NCBI GenBank assembly: GCA_944472135.2
Contig: OX235262.1
Span: forward strand, 62,592,440 to 62,656,439
Source of the DNA: Trichobilharzia regenti
Taxonomy: Eukaryota; Platyhelminthes; Trematoda; Strigeidida; Schistosomatidae
Length of the DNA stretch: 64,000 nt
Direction: 5' to 3'
Part shown: in pieces, positions 22,329 to 32,788 of the stretch
How the letters are laid out: each line of letters opens with the position of its first letter
Numbering within the stretch: the first letter of the stretch is position 1
Translations under genes and position numbers: made by a program
Notes under the pieces: generated by a model
Database searches by the model: none
Told to the model about the DNA's origin: nothing
Seen by the model: only the letters and a program-made list of their open reading frames with translations

Positions 22329-24356
22329 TCATTGATGCGCTACCCTTTGGAGAATTGCAGGACTTACAGCAGTACGCCTACAACCCTTCTCAGGTTGACG
22401 CCAGATTGGAAAATCGTCGCAGAGTTCATTTGCTGACTTCCTTCTATCAGCTATATCTTCAAATCTGAACGGCAACTCGCTCATATCATTGTATCGTAGA
22501 ATATAGATGACCAACAAACACACGACATATCTCATCAACCAAGTGTAAAAACAGAGTAATTTACACCAAAGATAATAACATTCAAATAGTAACTTGAAAC
22601 TAGAAATGCCTTTATTCGTGCACGTCAATTTAACAATTACTCTCTCGTTTACACTTGGCTTATCCCCACTAAACTGGCCATTGATATTCGTCCTTTCAAA
22701 CGAACTGATACTAGCATAGTCATTGCACAAGATACTGGAGTTGATGAGTGTCTGTTTCATTGTGGATGACAGCACTAACGACGACTGATTGATATCAGTT
22801 GATGAAGTTAGCGGTGGATCAATAGCTGTTGTTGCTCGACTTTCAGAAATTTGTCTACCTGCAAGACCACCACCACTGCTGTCTTTTACTATCAGCTCAG
22901 GTTTAGCACTGGCATCTGATGATAGGTGGGCTACATGCTGATCAATCACACTGACGGTCTCACAAGTATGCGTGCCTTCTGCAATCGAATCTGCATTTAT
23001 TTCTACTTCACGTTCAAGTTGTACAGAGACTTTATGCAACTTAGCAGTAGTAGGCATATCCCTCATCTCATCATGATCAACCAAAGACATCTGTGAAATA
23101 TCATGATCGTTATCGCGAATATTCACTTTACCGTCAACTTTATCATTTTCAAATTCTTTATTAACAGAATTAGACAATTTTCGTTCCTCCTCGCAAATCA
23201 TACAAGGTTTTATATCTTCACTCTGACTAGTAATACCTTGTAAACTTGTAGGGTCAGAACTGCACTCTGAAGCAGCAACTCTATTCTGTGACACTCTATT
23301 CAACAATGACTTACCAGTTGTAACTACAGACTTCCTGACCGCGCCGTTATCGTCACACAATTCGGAGTCAGGCTTGGAGTTTACATTTAGCTTATCACTG
23401 AACTTGCTCACTGGTTCACAGTTCACCTTTGTATGCACCTCTTGCAAACGTGTAAAACACAACCGTGTTTGTCTTACATCTTGTAACTTATCTGTTGACG
23501 ATGTACTACGAAACCTGTTACACTCACTAGATCTATATGCATTACTATACATCATGGAGCCTTCTCGATAACCACCTCTCTGAGGCCTATTCGTCATCAA
23601 TGATTGCGTTTTACCCTCAGACTGCTCTATTCTAGGGGTGAGATGTAATAGACTGGCAAACTTGCTCATCGATTGATTGACACTATCTTTTACTAGTTTT
23701 AGGATATCATCAAATTTCGGCTCGATACCCTCATCCTCCATACGGGAGCTTATCTTCACCCACTTCCTTTGCAGTCGAGTAGGTAGGCGTCTTGCTATTA
23801 CTTCTAGTATAAAACTCGAGTTGAGGTCACTAATGCAATTCATAGAAATCAAGGTATTCTTATAAGTCATAAGATTATCTAAAAACTCAGTAAGTGCCTT
23901 GGAGTCATCTTGAAGTTGACTGCCGTCACCTTTGACAGCTTCGTATACGTTCCTTACAATCATTGAAGGTCTTCCAAACCTTTGACGTAATATGCTCATA
24001 GCCTCATCGTAGCCCTCTTTTGGCTTCATAAACTTACAACACTGTATAGCTCTTGAAGCATCTCCAGTGCAATACCTCATCAAATACATCAAATTCATTT
24101 CATCACTTAATAGAAAACTACTCAGCATGATCTCAAACTCCTTTACAAATTGTAAATAATCAGCTGGGTTTCCATCGAAACACCGTGGTTCAAATTTAGG
24201 GAGTTTGATGTTCCTATTATCCCTGAACGGCGAAACAGTAACATCGACCATGTCATGCTTAACATCAGACACATCATTACAATTAACAGACAAGTCACCA
24301 TGACTTACTTTCCTGTTTGCATCCAAGACGCCCTGTCCCTTCTTTGACCCAGGCAT
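22329..24356 (-). CDS. Gag-like protein of non-autonomous BEL/Pao element (675 codons, intact)
   Basis: This is the longest intact member of the gag-only family. The first 230 residues match the capsid-like gag part of the pol-bearing BEL copy at 26854. Protease, reverse transcriptase, RNase H and integrase are absent. The zinc knuckle has lost Cys and Gly positions (CFTRLQEVHTKVNC). Residues about 250-560 are rich in Ser, Asp and Val. Residues about 586-621 are strongly hydrophobic (KLLFECYYLWCKLL and YVVCLLVIYIL), derived from the pre-integrase linker SSWYKLLKAVAWLTRYV of the autonomous pol. The protein presumably packages element RNA, and replication would need enzymes in trans (inference). 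A tail with hairpins follows the stop. Confidence 0.8.
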   Translation of the reverse strand: MPGSKKGQGVLDANRKVSHGDLSVNCNDVSDVKHDMVDVTVSPFRDNRNIKLPKFEPRCFDGNPADYLQFVKEFEIMLSSFLLSDEMNLMYLMRYCTGDASRAIQCCKFMKPKEGYDEAMSILRQRFGRPSMIVRNVYEAVKGDGSQLQDDSKALTEFLDNLMTYKNTLISMNCISDLNSSFILEVIARRLPTRLQRKWVKISSRMEDEGIEPKFDDILKLVKDSVNQSMSKFASLLHLTPRIEQSEGKTQSLMTNRPQRGGYREGSMMYSNAYRSSECNRFRSTSSTDKLQDVRQTRLCFTRLQEVHTKVNCEPVSKFSDKLNVNSKPDSELCDDNGAVRKSVVTTGKSLLNRVSQNRVAASECSSDPTSLQGITSQSEDIKPCMICEEERKLSNSVNKEFENDKVDGKVNIRDNDHDISQMSLVDHDEMRDMPTTAKLHKVSVQLEREVEINADSIAEGTHTCETVSVIDQHVAHLSSDASAKPELIVKDSSGGGLAGRQISESRATTAIDPPLTSSTDINQSSLVLSSTMKQTLINSSILCNDYASISSFERTNINGQFSGDKPSVNERVIVKLTCTNKGISSFKLLFECYYLWCKLLCFYTWLMRYVVCLLVIYILRYNDMSELPFRFEDIADRRKSANELCDDFPIWRQPEKGCRRTAVSPAILQRVAHQ

Positions 24357-24501
24357 TGTTGAACTTGACCCAATTCCAAAAACGTTCCAGATATTGCTTG
24401 TTCAAATAGGACTTGACCGGCACCAGGAAAGATGAACGGTGACTATCCAAACCTTCACCAACTGTTTGAATTCACCAGAATCTGTTTCTATCGTCATAAA
24501 C

Positions 24502-24822
24502 TGTCAATCACGTCTCATAAACCGTCAATGCCCAGCTCTTGCTACGCTCGGGCCCACGCTGTTCCTTGAAGTTTTCAGAAACGCTTAGTTATAACGGACG
24601 AAAAACCAAAACACCGATTGGCCACTCGAGAATTCTTTATTGTTACACCAACATATAAAAATAGTAATTGAACTAAGGTTTCTGACGGTTTACTGCTGAC
24701 TTCTTTCTGAACAGCGACCGATGAGATGATGACTGTCGTATTGTTGCCTCCGTGAAAATTGGGGAAGTTGGTTTTGGGCAAACAACCATGAATTGATCGT
24801 TCAATCTTCAACTACATTGACA
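24502..24822 (-). repeat. BEL/Pao LTR (5' LTR, minus strand)
   Basis: The LTR is 321 bp, from TGTCAATGTAGTTG at 24822 to GTGATTGACA at 24502. It shares 'GCCCAAAACCAACTTCC' and 'GAGGCAACAAT' with the LTRs at 19007 and 26388. The outer flank is ACATT. Confidence 0.85.
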
Positions 24823-25559
24823 ACATTAATTAGGAAGAATAACGTTTCGAAGTGTAATCTACGATCGGTGGTTTCCTTGAAGTTGTGATTTTTCCGTGAC
24901 TATAAACACGGATGTCCATGATCTTTATAAAACTCTGAATAAATTTTCCTTGAACCAGTAGTTTTCTTTTTCGGCGAAAAATCCGTTGATACGATTAGGT
25001 AGCGAAGTAGGATGTTCTGTAACTGAGAATTGTGGTTGTTGTGTTTCGGACTAATTTCGTGCATCTGACTGTTATAACCGCATGGATATAGCGTTTTCCT
25101 CACGGTACATTATGATATCTAGAAATCATAAGCATGCTGCCATTGGTAAATTTATTTTTACTTTTCAAATGACTGCAAATAATAAGTCGTTTGAGGTGAT
25201 AGGATAAATACCTCTGAACGTTTTTGTGGAGACTAGGTTATATATAATTTTTCGAGTAAAGGACGACCTTTTTACCAAGAAAGTTCTCAGAATTTCCACT
25301 TTTACTTCGTTATTCGAAGATAACGTTAAGTTGCCCACTAAGGTAGTAGCTATAGGAGATTACCTCCAGCGGGAACCACATTAAGGTAGCTTTAGGTAAT
25401 GCGTCATAGAAGTAAGCAGCGTAGGTTAATTGTGTCTAAATGTATTAAACGTTGTATAACTGATCAAACCGTAGTTCTTATATACGAGTTAGTTCTGTAA
25501 ATAATGAATGTACCGTACAAGCGTTTACCTTGATTTTCATACCTAGCTCATAAACGTTA

Positions 25560-26250
25560 TGCCTGCATGCAGCATGCATTTAAGGCTAATACGCTGTGAT
25601 GAATTTGCCCGAGATACTTAAACTCAGACTTGATTTTCATATCACTATTATCAATTTTGCAACGGTCATGGGAATTAACACCTTCACCTAACTTTCTTTT
25701 ACATCAGAAACTGAAAAAAACAGTCTGACATTTCGAAGGATTTAGTTTAAGGGCATTTTCTGGCTCCCAATAGAGAGCTGTCCATCTCAGTACAGTGTAC
25801 CTGGCAGTTAACAGACGTTGAAATAGTTAGATCATCCGCGTGCTTGAAAAAGTTCTTTTCGTATGCATTCGTACATTAAATTCGTCAAACAAAAACACAC
25901 TTGGTAATGGACGACTTCCCCCTGACCTACAGTGTACTGATTTCTCCCTGATAAATAAGAATGAAGCCATCTAACAATCCAACACTAAGTTTGAGTTTCA
26001 GCAAGCTTATCTAACAGAATATCTCTAGGTGCTGAGTCGAAAGCAGATGTGTAATCTAGGAAGGTGCAGCGAATTTAGCCCCATTGTCTATACCGGAGAA
26101 AATGTGATGCAAGACTGCAGCTGCATCTAGAGTACTTCTACAGCGTTTCTGGGCGAATTGTTTGGGATCGCTAAAGGCTTTAAGCGAAGGTAGAAGATTA
26201 AGTAAGGGTAACTTTTCCTTAGTTCGCATATACGTCATTTGCATTTAAAA
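25560..26250 (-). mobile_element. Non-LTR reverse transcriptase fragment
   Basis: Minus-strand frames read QFAQKRCRSTLDAAAVLHHI (26165-26110), then SAFDSAPRDILLDKLAET (26045-25990), WIVRWLHSYLSGRNQY (25975-25930) and HADDLTIST (25850-25820). These are RT blocks 2a to 5 with the catalytic ADD. Stops and frameshifts interrupt it. It resembles jockey/CR1-like LINEs more than the RTE fragment at the window start. Sequence from 24823 to 25560 may be its decayed 3' part. Confidence 0.65.
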
Positions 26251-26387
26251 CAAGGAAGCAACTCTTATTAACACTTGTAACACCAGAAACCTTGGCATTT
26301 TTTGGAGAATTTATGAAAGACTTGTTAAGTGTACATACATCAAATGAATAGGGAATACTGGAGGTAATAAGATGCATAAAGGCATGG

Positions 26388-26708
26388 TGTCAATGCAGTT
26401 GAAGATTGAACGATCAATTCATGGTTGTTTGCCCAAAACCAACTTCCCCAATTTTCACGGAGGCAACAATACGACAGTCATCATCTCATCGGTCGCTGTT
26501 CAGAAAGAAGTCAGCAGTAAACCGTCAGAAACCTTAGTTCAATTACTATTTTTATATGTTGGTGTAACAATAAAGAATTCTCGAGTGGCCAATCGGTGTT
26601 TTGGTTTTTCGTCCGTTATAACTAAGCGTTTCTGAAAACTTCAAGGAACAGCGTGGGCCCGAGCGTAGCAAGAGCTGGGCATTAACGGTTTATGAGACGT
26701 GATTGACA
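26388..26708 (+). repeat. BEL/Pao 5' LTR
   Basis: 321 bp, TGTCAATGCAGTTG to GTGATTGACA, with inverted ends TGTCAAT/ATTGACA and AATAAA at 26569-26574. GTTTCT-GACGAT-AGAAAC follows the LTR directly. I see no clear TGG-starting primer-binding site at the LTR edge. Confidence 0.9.
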
Positions 26709-26853
26709 GTTTCTGACGATAGAAACAGATTCTGGCGGATTCAAACAGTTGGTGAAAGTTTGGATAGTCACCGTTCATCTTTCCTGGTGCCGGTCAAGTC
26801 CTCTTTGAACAAGCAATATCTGGAACGTTTTTGGAATTGGGTCAAGTTCAACA

Positions 26854-29800
26854 ATGCCTGGGTCAAAGAAGGGACAGAGTGTCTTGGATGCAAACAGGAA
26901 AGTAAGTCATGGTGACTTGTCTGTTAATTGTAACGATGTGTCTGATGTTAAGCATGACATGGTTGATGTTACTGTTTCGCCGTTCAGGGATAATAGGAAC
27001 ATCAAACTCCCTAAATTTGAACCACGGTGTTTTGATGGAAACCCGGCTGATTATTTACAATTTGTAAAGGAGTTTGAGATCATGCTGAGTAGTTTTTTAT
27101 TAAGTGATGAATTGAAATTGATGTATTTGATGAGGTATTGCACTGGAGATGCTTCAAGAGCTATACAGTGCTGTAAGCTCATGCCCCCTAATGAGGGATA
27201 CGCTGAGGCTATGAGCATATTACGTCAAAGGTTTGGAAGACCTTCGATGATTGTAAGGAACGTATACGAAGCTGTCAAAGGTAATGGCAGTCAACTTCAA
27301 GATGACTCCAAGGCACTTACTGAGTTTTTAGATAATCTTATGACTTATAAGAATACCTTGATTTCTATGAATTGCATGAGTGACCTCAACTCCAGCTCAG
27401 TCCTAGAGGTAATTGCAAGACGCCTACCTACTCGGCTGCAAAGGAAATGGGTAAAAATAAGCTCTCGTATAGAGGAGGAGGGTATCGAGCCAAGGTTTGA
27501 TGATATTCTTAGACTGGTGAAGGACAGTATCAAATTCGCCAGCATTTTGCATTCTAAGGTAGAACCTAAGGAACCAGTGAATATAAGGAAGGCATTTGTG
27601 GTGAAGTCTCAAGACACAACGAGAAAGGATGAGTGTATTGTCTGCCATAACATGCATCAATTGAGTGATTGTAATCGCTTTATCGCTATGTCACCCGTAG
27701 AAAGGTTAAAAATGGCAAAGCAGAAGCGGCTGTGTTTCAGTTGTTTAAAGATTGGGCATACAAAGTGGAATTGTAAGGCGACAAATAAAGGAAGTAGTGG
27801 TTTAACGGATATGCACCCACTTCTGAGAACAGTGAACGAACCTGGGAGTTCGGTTAATTGTAATAGTATCTCTAGACCCCTTGACATCCCACAAGTTTTC
27901 TTAGGGGTATTACCAGTTAAGGTGAAAGGACCGAAATCTTCAGTAGAGACTTATGCATTGTTGGATAATGGTTCAGACGTTACATTGATAGATGCTGAAC
28001 TGGCTGGTTGCTTGGGTATTAAAGGCCCAAAGCAACCCTTGGTTGTAAATACTTTCAATTCTGCGAAAACAGTAGTATGTGAGCGAGTGTCATTTCAGTT
28101 AGAATCCTTGGCTACTGGGGAGACCGTGGAAGTGGATACTGCTTACACTACCTCCAGTATGAAACTTGGCGAAGCTATAGTACCTAGTCGTGAAACGGTT
28201 GTCGGTAAGCCATACCTGTGTGACATACCTCTTCCAACATTGCAAGATGGAAGAGTGAGAGTACTCATTGGATGTAGTGTGCCAGAAGCTCACAAGGTAT
28301 TAGAAGAGAGATTTGGAGGTAGAGATGATCTGTTTGCGACAAAAACACCACTGGGATGGACAGTGAGAGGACCTATACCCATAGTCCACATATCATCATT
28401 AGTTACAAACGATGGGGACAAACTAGAAACTATGATTAAAAATATGTATGACAAGGAGTTTTGTGACTGCGGTGTCCCAGGGAAAGGTCGTTCTGTAGAA
28501 GACTTGAAAGCAGTTAAAATAGCCGAGGACTCTTGTAAATACGAAAACGGGCGTTTCAGCGTTGGCCTACCATGGAGATTCAAAGATAGACAGTTGGTTT
28601 GTAATAGGAAAGTTGCTCTTAAGAGACTAATGGGTTTACAGAAGAAATTCCTGTCAGATGCAGAACTCTGGTCCAAATATAAGGAAGTCGTCGATAAACA
28701 TATAGTGAAGGGTTACGTTGAAAGACTAGTTGATCAAAGTGAGCCAGGGAAGTGGTATTTGCCCCATCATCCCGTCTTTAACCCGAGGAAGCCAGGTAAA
28801 CTCCGTGTGGTGTTTGATTGTTCTGCGAAACACGAAGGAGTCTCTTTAAATGATAATCTGTATAGTGGCCCAGATTGCGTGAGCTCATTAGTGGGACTGC
28901 TATTGAGATTCAGAAAGTTTACAGTTGCTGTCGCGGCGGATATTGAGGAAATGTTCCTTCAGGTGAAGGTGCCAGAGAGTGACAGAGATCACTTGAGGTT
29001 TTTGTGGTTTGATGACGGTCCTTGTGGTAAGGTGTCAGAATATAGGATGACAGTGCATCCATTTGGTGCCACATCCTCCCCATTTTGTGCTAATTTTGCT
29101 CTACGAAAGGCAGTGTCCACATTTGGTTCTAATGATTTGCTGGACGTCATAGATTGTTGCTTCTACGTGGATGATTGTTTAGCCTCCTTCGATGATGATA
29201 AGTCTGCAGTTAGATTTGCAACAAGCATCACTGAAGTGTTAGCTAAGGCCGGCTTTCGTCTAACTAAGTGGGTCTCGAACAGCCTAGACGTTTTGAAGCA
29301 TATAGATCCAGAAGACAGAGCACCTACCGTACGAGATTTGCCTGTTGATACTCTACCAGTTGAACGCACATTAGGTATGCGATGGGATGTGAACTCTGAT
29401 ACCTTTGGATTTAGTGTTGGTGATATTGATAAGCCAGTTACTCGGAGAGGTGTGCTCTCTGTGTTGTCGTCCGTGTTTGACCCACTTGGATTAGTAGCAC
29501 CTTATCTACTTCCGGCTAGGAGGTTATTTCAAGAGACATGCAGGAAAGGGTTACAGTGGGATGAACCATTAAGTGAGAGGCAGAGAGAAGAGTGGAAGGG
29601 GTGGGTTAACAGTTTAAGAATGCTGAATCTACATTCCGTCTCACGTCCACTTAAGCCGTCGAGAAATCATGATATAATTGACTTCCATGTTTTTTCTGAT
29701 GCCTCTGAGGTTGGATTTGGTGCAGCCGTATACATCAGAACCACCTTAATGAATGATATAGATGTTAGCCTGGTGATGGGTAAATCCAGAGTTGCACCTC

Positions 29801-30129
29801 TAAAGACGGTTTCGATTCCGAGATTAGAACTTAATGCCGCCTTACTAGCTGCGCAGTTATTCACAACAGTGTGTAAAGAGTTGGATTACCCCAAGCATCC
29901 CGTAACGTTTTGGACTGATTCGATGTCTGTGATATATTATATACGCAACGAGTCAGCAAGATATGCATGTTTTGTAGCTAACAGAGTATCTCAAATTCGT
30001 GAACTAACCACTGTTGAGCAGTGGAGGTACGTACCGTCTGGAAAAAACCCAGCTGATCTAGCATCGCGAGGAGTTATTGATATGAATGTGTTAAAAATAA
30101 GTGGTGGAAAGGTCCAGAGTTCTTGCTAA
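26854..30129 (+). CDS. BEL/Pao Gag-Pol polyprotein, lacking integrase
   Basis: 1,091 codons. Order: gag/DUF1759-like capsid (about 40-240), a Cys/His knuckle CFSCLKIGHTKWNC (about 289-302), aspartic protease with LLDNGSDVTLID (about 367), a long Pao spacer, reverse transcriptase with LRVVFDCSAKHEG (about 650), HPFGATSSP and catalytic YVDD (about 770), and Pao RNase H with VFSDASEVGFGA (about 947), PRLELNAALL and WTDSMSVIYYI. It ends with a frameshift at an A5 run (30093-30097); one extra base would continue into WWKGPEFLLRADSMWPRRED. The ORF then reaches the pre-integrase linker before the nested LTR at 30333. Polyprotein fragments act in cytoplasmic particles (family knowledge). Homology is to the Sinbad/Saci-1 type of schistosome Pao elements; the exact family is not assigned. 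Confidence 0.92.
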   Translation: MPGSKKGQSVLDANRKVSHGDLSVNCNDVSDVKHDMVDVTVSPFRDNRNIKLPKFEPRCFDGNPADYLQFVKEFEIMLSSFLLSDELKLMYLMRYCTGDASRAIQCCKLMPPNEGYAEAMSILRQRFGRPSMIVRNVYEAVKGNGSQLQDDSKALTEFLDNLMTYKNTLISMNCMSDLNSSSVLEVIARRLPTRLQRKWVKISSRIEEEGIEPRFDDILRLVKDSIKFASILHSKVEPKEPVNIRKAFVVKSQDTTRKDECIVCHNMHQLSDCNRFIAMSPVERLKMAKQKRLCFSCLKIGHTKWNCKATNKGSSGLTDMHPLLRTVNEPGSSVNCNSISRPLDIPQVFLGVLPVKVKGPKSSVETYALLDNGSDVTLIDAELAGCLGIKGPKQPLVVNTFNSAKTVVCERVSFQLESLATGETVEVDTAYTTSSMKLGEAIVPSRETVVGKPYLCDIPLPTLQDGRVRVLIGCSVPEAHKVLEERFGGRDDLFATKTPLGWTVRGPIPIVHISSLVTNDGDKLETMIKNMYDKEFCDCGVPGKGRSVEDLKAVKIAEDSCKYENGRFSVGLPWRFKDRQLVCNRKVALKRLMGLQKKFLSDAELWSKYKEVVDKHIVKGYVERLVDQSEPGKWYLPHHPVFNPRKPGKLRVVFDCSAKHEGVSLNDNLYSGPDCVSSLVGLLLRFRKFTVAVAADIEEMFLQVKVPESDRDHLRFLWFDDGPCGKVSEYRMTVHPFGATSSPFCANFALRKAVSTFGSNDLLDVIDCCFYVDDCLASFDDDKSAVRFATSITEVLAKAGFRLTKWVSNSLDVLKHIDPEDRAPTVRDLPVDTLPVERTLGMRWDVNSDTFGFSVGDIDKPVTRRGVLSVLSSVFDPLGLVAPYLLPARRLFQETCRKGLQWDEPLSERQREEWKGWVNSLRMLNLHSVSRPLKPSRNHDIIDFHVFSDASEVGFGAAVYIRTTLMNDIDVSLVMGKSRVAPLKTVSIPRLELNAALLAAQLFTTVCKELDYPKHPVTFWTDSMSVIYYIRNESARYACFVANRVSQIRELTTVEQWRYVPSGKNPADLASRGVIDMNVLKISGGKVQSSC

Positions 30130-30332
30130 GGGCTGATAGTATGTGGCCTCGTAGAGAAGATGAACCACCGATAAACGAGTGTGCCTTGGAGTTGAAGACA
30201 AGTGTCAGTTTAACATCTACTCAAGAAAGACATTCAGGTTTACATCCACTTTTTAAATATTATTCTTCTTGGTACAAACTACTGAAAGCGGTTGCGTGGT
30301 TGACACGATATGTTACGTATTTAAAGGTCATG

Positions 30333-30689
30333 TGTCAATGGAGTTGAAGATTGAACGATCAATTCATGGTTGTTTGCTCAAAACCAACTTCCCCAATTTT
30401 CGCGGAGGCATCAATACGACAGTCATCGTCTCATCGGTCGCTGTTCAGAAAGAAGAGGAAACAACCATCAGAAGTAATATTGTGATTTATTATTGTAATA
30501 TTTGTTCATAGACCTTAGTTTGTTTATTCCTTTTATATGTTGGTGTTACAATAAAGAATTCTCGAGTGGCCAATCGGTGTTTTGGTTTTTCGTCCGTTAT
30601 AACTAAGCGTTTCTGAAAACTTCAAGGAACAGCGTGAGCCCGAGCGTAGCAAGAGCTGGGCATTGACGGTTTACGAGACGTGGCTGACA
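30333..30689 (+). repeat. BEL/Pao 5' LTR, long variant
   Basis: It starts TGTCAATGGAG and ends GTGGCTGACA. The central region carries the longer variant, and AATAAA lies near 30551. It directly follows pol sequence of the host element. Confidence 0.88.
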
Positions 30690-30834
30690 GTTTCTGACGG
30701 TAGAAACAGATTCTGGCGGATTCAGACAGTTGGTGAAAGTTTGGATAGTCACCGTTCATCTTTCCTGGTGCCGGTCAAGTCCTCTTTGAACAAGCAATAT
30801 CTGGAACGTTTTTGGAATTGGGTCAAGTTCAACA

Positions 30835-32788
30835 ATGCCTGGGTCAAAGAAGGGACAGAGTGTCTTGGATGCAAACAGGAAAGTAAGTCATGGTGACTTG
30901 TCTGTTAATTGTAACGATGTGTCTGATGTTAAGCATGACATGGTTGATGTTACTGTTTCGCCGTTCAGGGATAATAGGAACATCAAACTCCCTAAATTTG
31001 AACCACGGTGTTTTGATGGAAACCCAGCTGATTATTTACAATTTGTAAAGGAGTTTGAGATCATGTTGAGTAGTTTTTATTAAGTGATGAATTGAAATTG
31101 ATGTATTTGATGAGGTATTGCACTGGAGATGCTGCAAGAGCTATACAGTGCTGTAAGCTCATGACGCCTAAAGAGGGATACGCTGAGGCTATGAGCATAT
31201 TACGTCAAAGGTTTGGAAGACCTTCAATGATTGTAAGGAACGTATACGAAGCTGTCAAAGGTAACGGCAGTCAACTTCAAGATGACTCCAAGGCACTTAC
31301 TGAGTTTTTAGATAATTTGCTGATTTACAAGAATGCAATGATTTCGATGAATTGCATGAGTGACCTCAACTCGAGTTTTATACTAGAAGTAATAGCAAGA
31401 CGCCTACCTACTCGACTGCAAAGGAAGTGGGTGAAGATAAGCTCCCGTATGGAGGATGAGGGTATCGAGCCAAAATTTGATGATATCCTGAAACTAGTAA
31501 AAGATAGTGTCAATCAATCTATGAGCAAGTTTGCCAGTATATTGAATCTCACCCCTAGAATAGAGCAGTCTGAGGGTAAAACGCAATCATTGATGACGAG
31601 TAGGCCTCAGAGAGGTGGATATCGAGAAGGCTCCATGATGTCTAGTAATGCATATAGACCTAGTGAGTGTAACAGGTTTCGTAGTACATCCTCAACAGAT
31701 AAGTTACAAGATGCAAGACAAACACGGTTGTGTTTTACACGTTTGCAAGAGGTGCATACAAAGGTGAACTGTGAACCAGTGAGCAAGTTCAGTGATAAGC
31801 TAAATGTAAACTCCAAGCCTGACTCCGAATTGTGTGACGATAACGGTGCGGTGAAGAAGTCTGTAGTTGCAACTGGTAAGCCATTGTTGAATAGAGTGTC
31901 ACAGAATAGAGTTACTGCTTCAGAGTGCAGTTCTGACTCCACAAGTTTACAAGGTATTACTAGTCAGAGTGAAGATATAAAACCTTTAATGATTTGTGAG
32001 GAGGAACCAAAATTGTCTACTTCTGTTAATAAAGAGTTTGAAAATGATGAACTTGACGGTAAAGTGAATATTCGTGATAATGATCATGATACTTCACATT
32101 TGTCTTTGGTTGATCATGATGAAATGAGGGATATGCCTACTACTGCTAAGTTAAATAAGGGTTCTGTACAACTACAACGTGAAGTAGAAATAACGCAAAT
32201 GCAGTTGCAGAAGGCATGCATACTTGTGAGACCGTCAGTGTAATTGATCAGCATGTAGCCCACCTATCATCAGATGCTAGTGCTAAACCTGAGCTGATAG
32301 TAAAAGACAGCAGTGGTGGTAATCTTGCAGTTAGACAACTTTCTGAAAGCCGAACAACAACAGCTTCTGATCCACCGCTAAGTTCATCAACTGGTATCAG
32401 TCAGTCGTCGTTGGTGTTGTCATCCACAATGAAACAGACGCCCATCAACTCAAGTATCTTGTGCAATGACTATGATAGTATTGGTGCATTTGAAAAGACG
32501 AAAGATATTGCTCAGTTTAGTGAGGATAAGCCAAGTGTAAACGAGAGAGTAATTGTTAAATTGACTTGCATGAATAAAGGCATTTCTAGTTTCAAGTTAC
32601 TATTTGAATGTTATTATCTTTGGTGTAAATTACTCTGTTTCTACGCTTGGTTGACCAGATACGTCGTGTGTTTGTTCGTCATCTATATTCTACGATACAA
32701 TGACATGAGCGTGTTACCGTTCAGATTTGAGGATATAGCTGATAGAAGGAAGTTAGCAAATGAACTCTGCGACGATTTTCCAACCTAG
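30835..32788 (+). pseudogene. Gag-like ORF of nested BEL element, two frameshifts
   Basis: Three frames cover it: 30835-31083, 31092-32243 and 32216-32788. The first break is at a T5 run (31075-31079) where the intact copies have T6, and the second is near 32190. The product otherwise matches the 675-codon gag, with the same eroded knuckle and the same hydrophobic C-terminal segment (32590-32700), ending ELCDDFPT. Confidence 0.82.

Larger units (their letters stand above)
17034..24822. mobile_element. Inverted composite of two gag-only BEL/Pao elements
   Basis: Four about 320-bp LTRs bound this block: 17034-17354 (-), 19007-19327 (+), 20933-21251 (-) and 24502-24822 (-). Left to right it reads 3'LTR-tail-gagC (minus), then 5'LTR-gagN (plus), then a complete minus-strand element 3'LTR-tail-gag-5'LTR. 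The gag break at 19006 (CCTGA, minus strand) and at 20932 (CCTCA, plus strand) is the same codon with a 5-bp overlap, as expected for a target-site duplication. The outer flanks ATATT (17029-17033) and ACATT (24823-24827) differ at one base. This fits one element inserted antisense into another, then an LTR-LTR inversion. Confidence 0.75.
26388..30332 (+). mobile_element. BEL/Pao retrotransposon with gag-pol, integrase lost
   Basis: 5' LTR 26388-26708, leader with small hairpin, gag-pol ORF 26854-30129, then sequence to 30332 where another element's LTR begins. No integrase domain and no matching 3' LTR are found: the sequence right of the nested insertion (from 34296) does not resume pol. 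The copy is therefore 3'-truncated. It is the only pol-bearing BEL copy here and could, if alive elsewhere, supply enzymes to the gag-only family. Confidence 0.85.
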
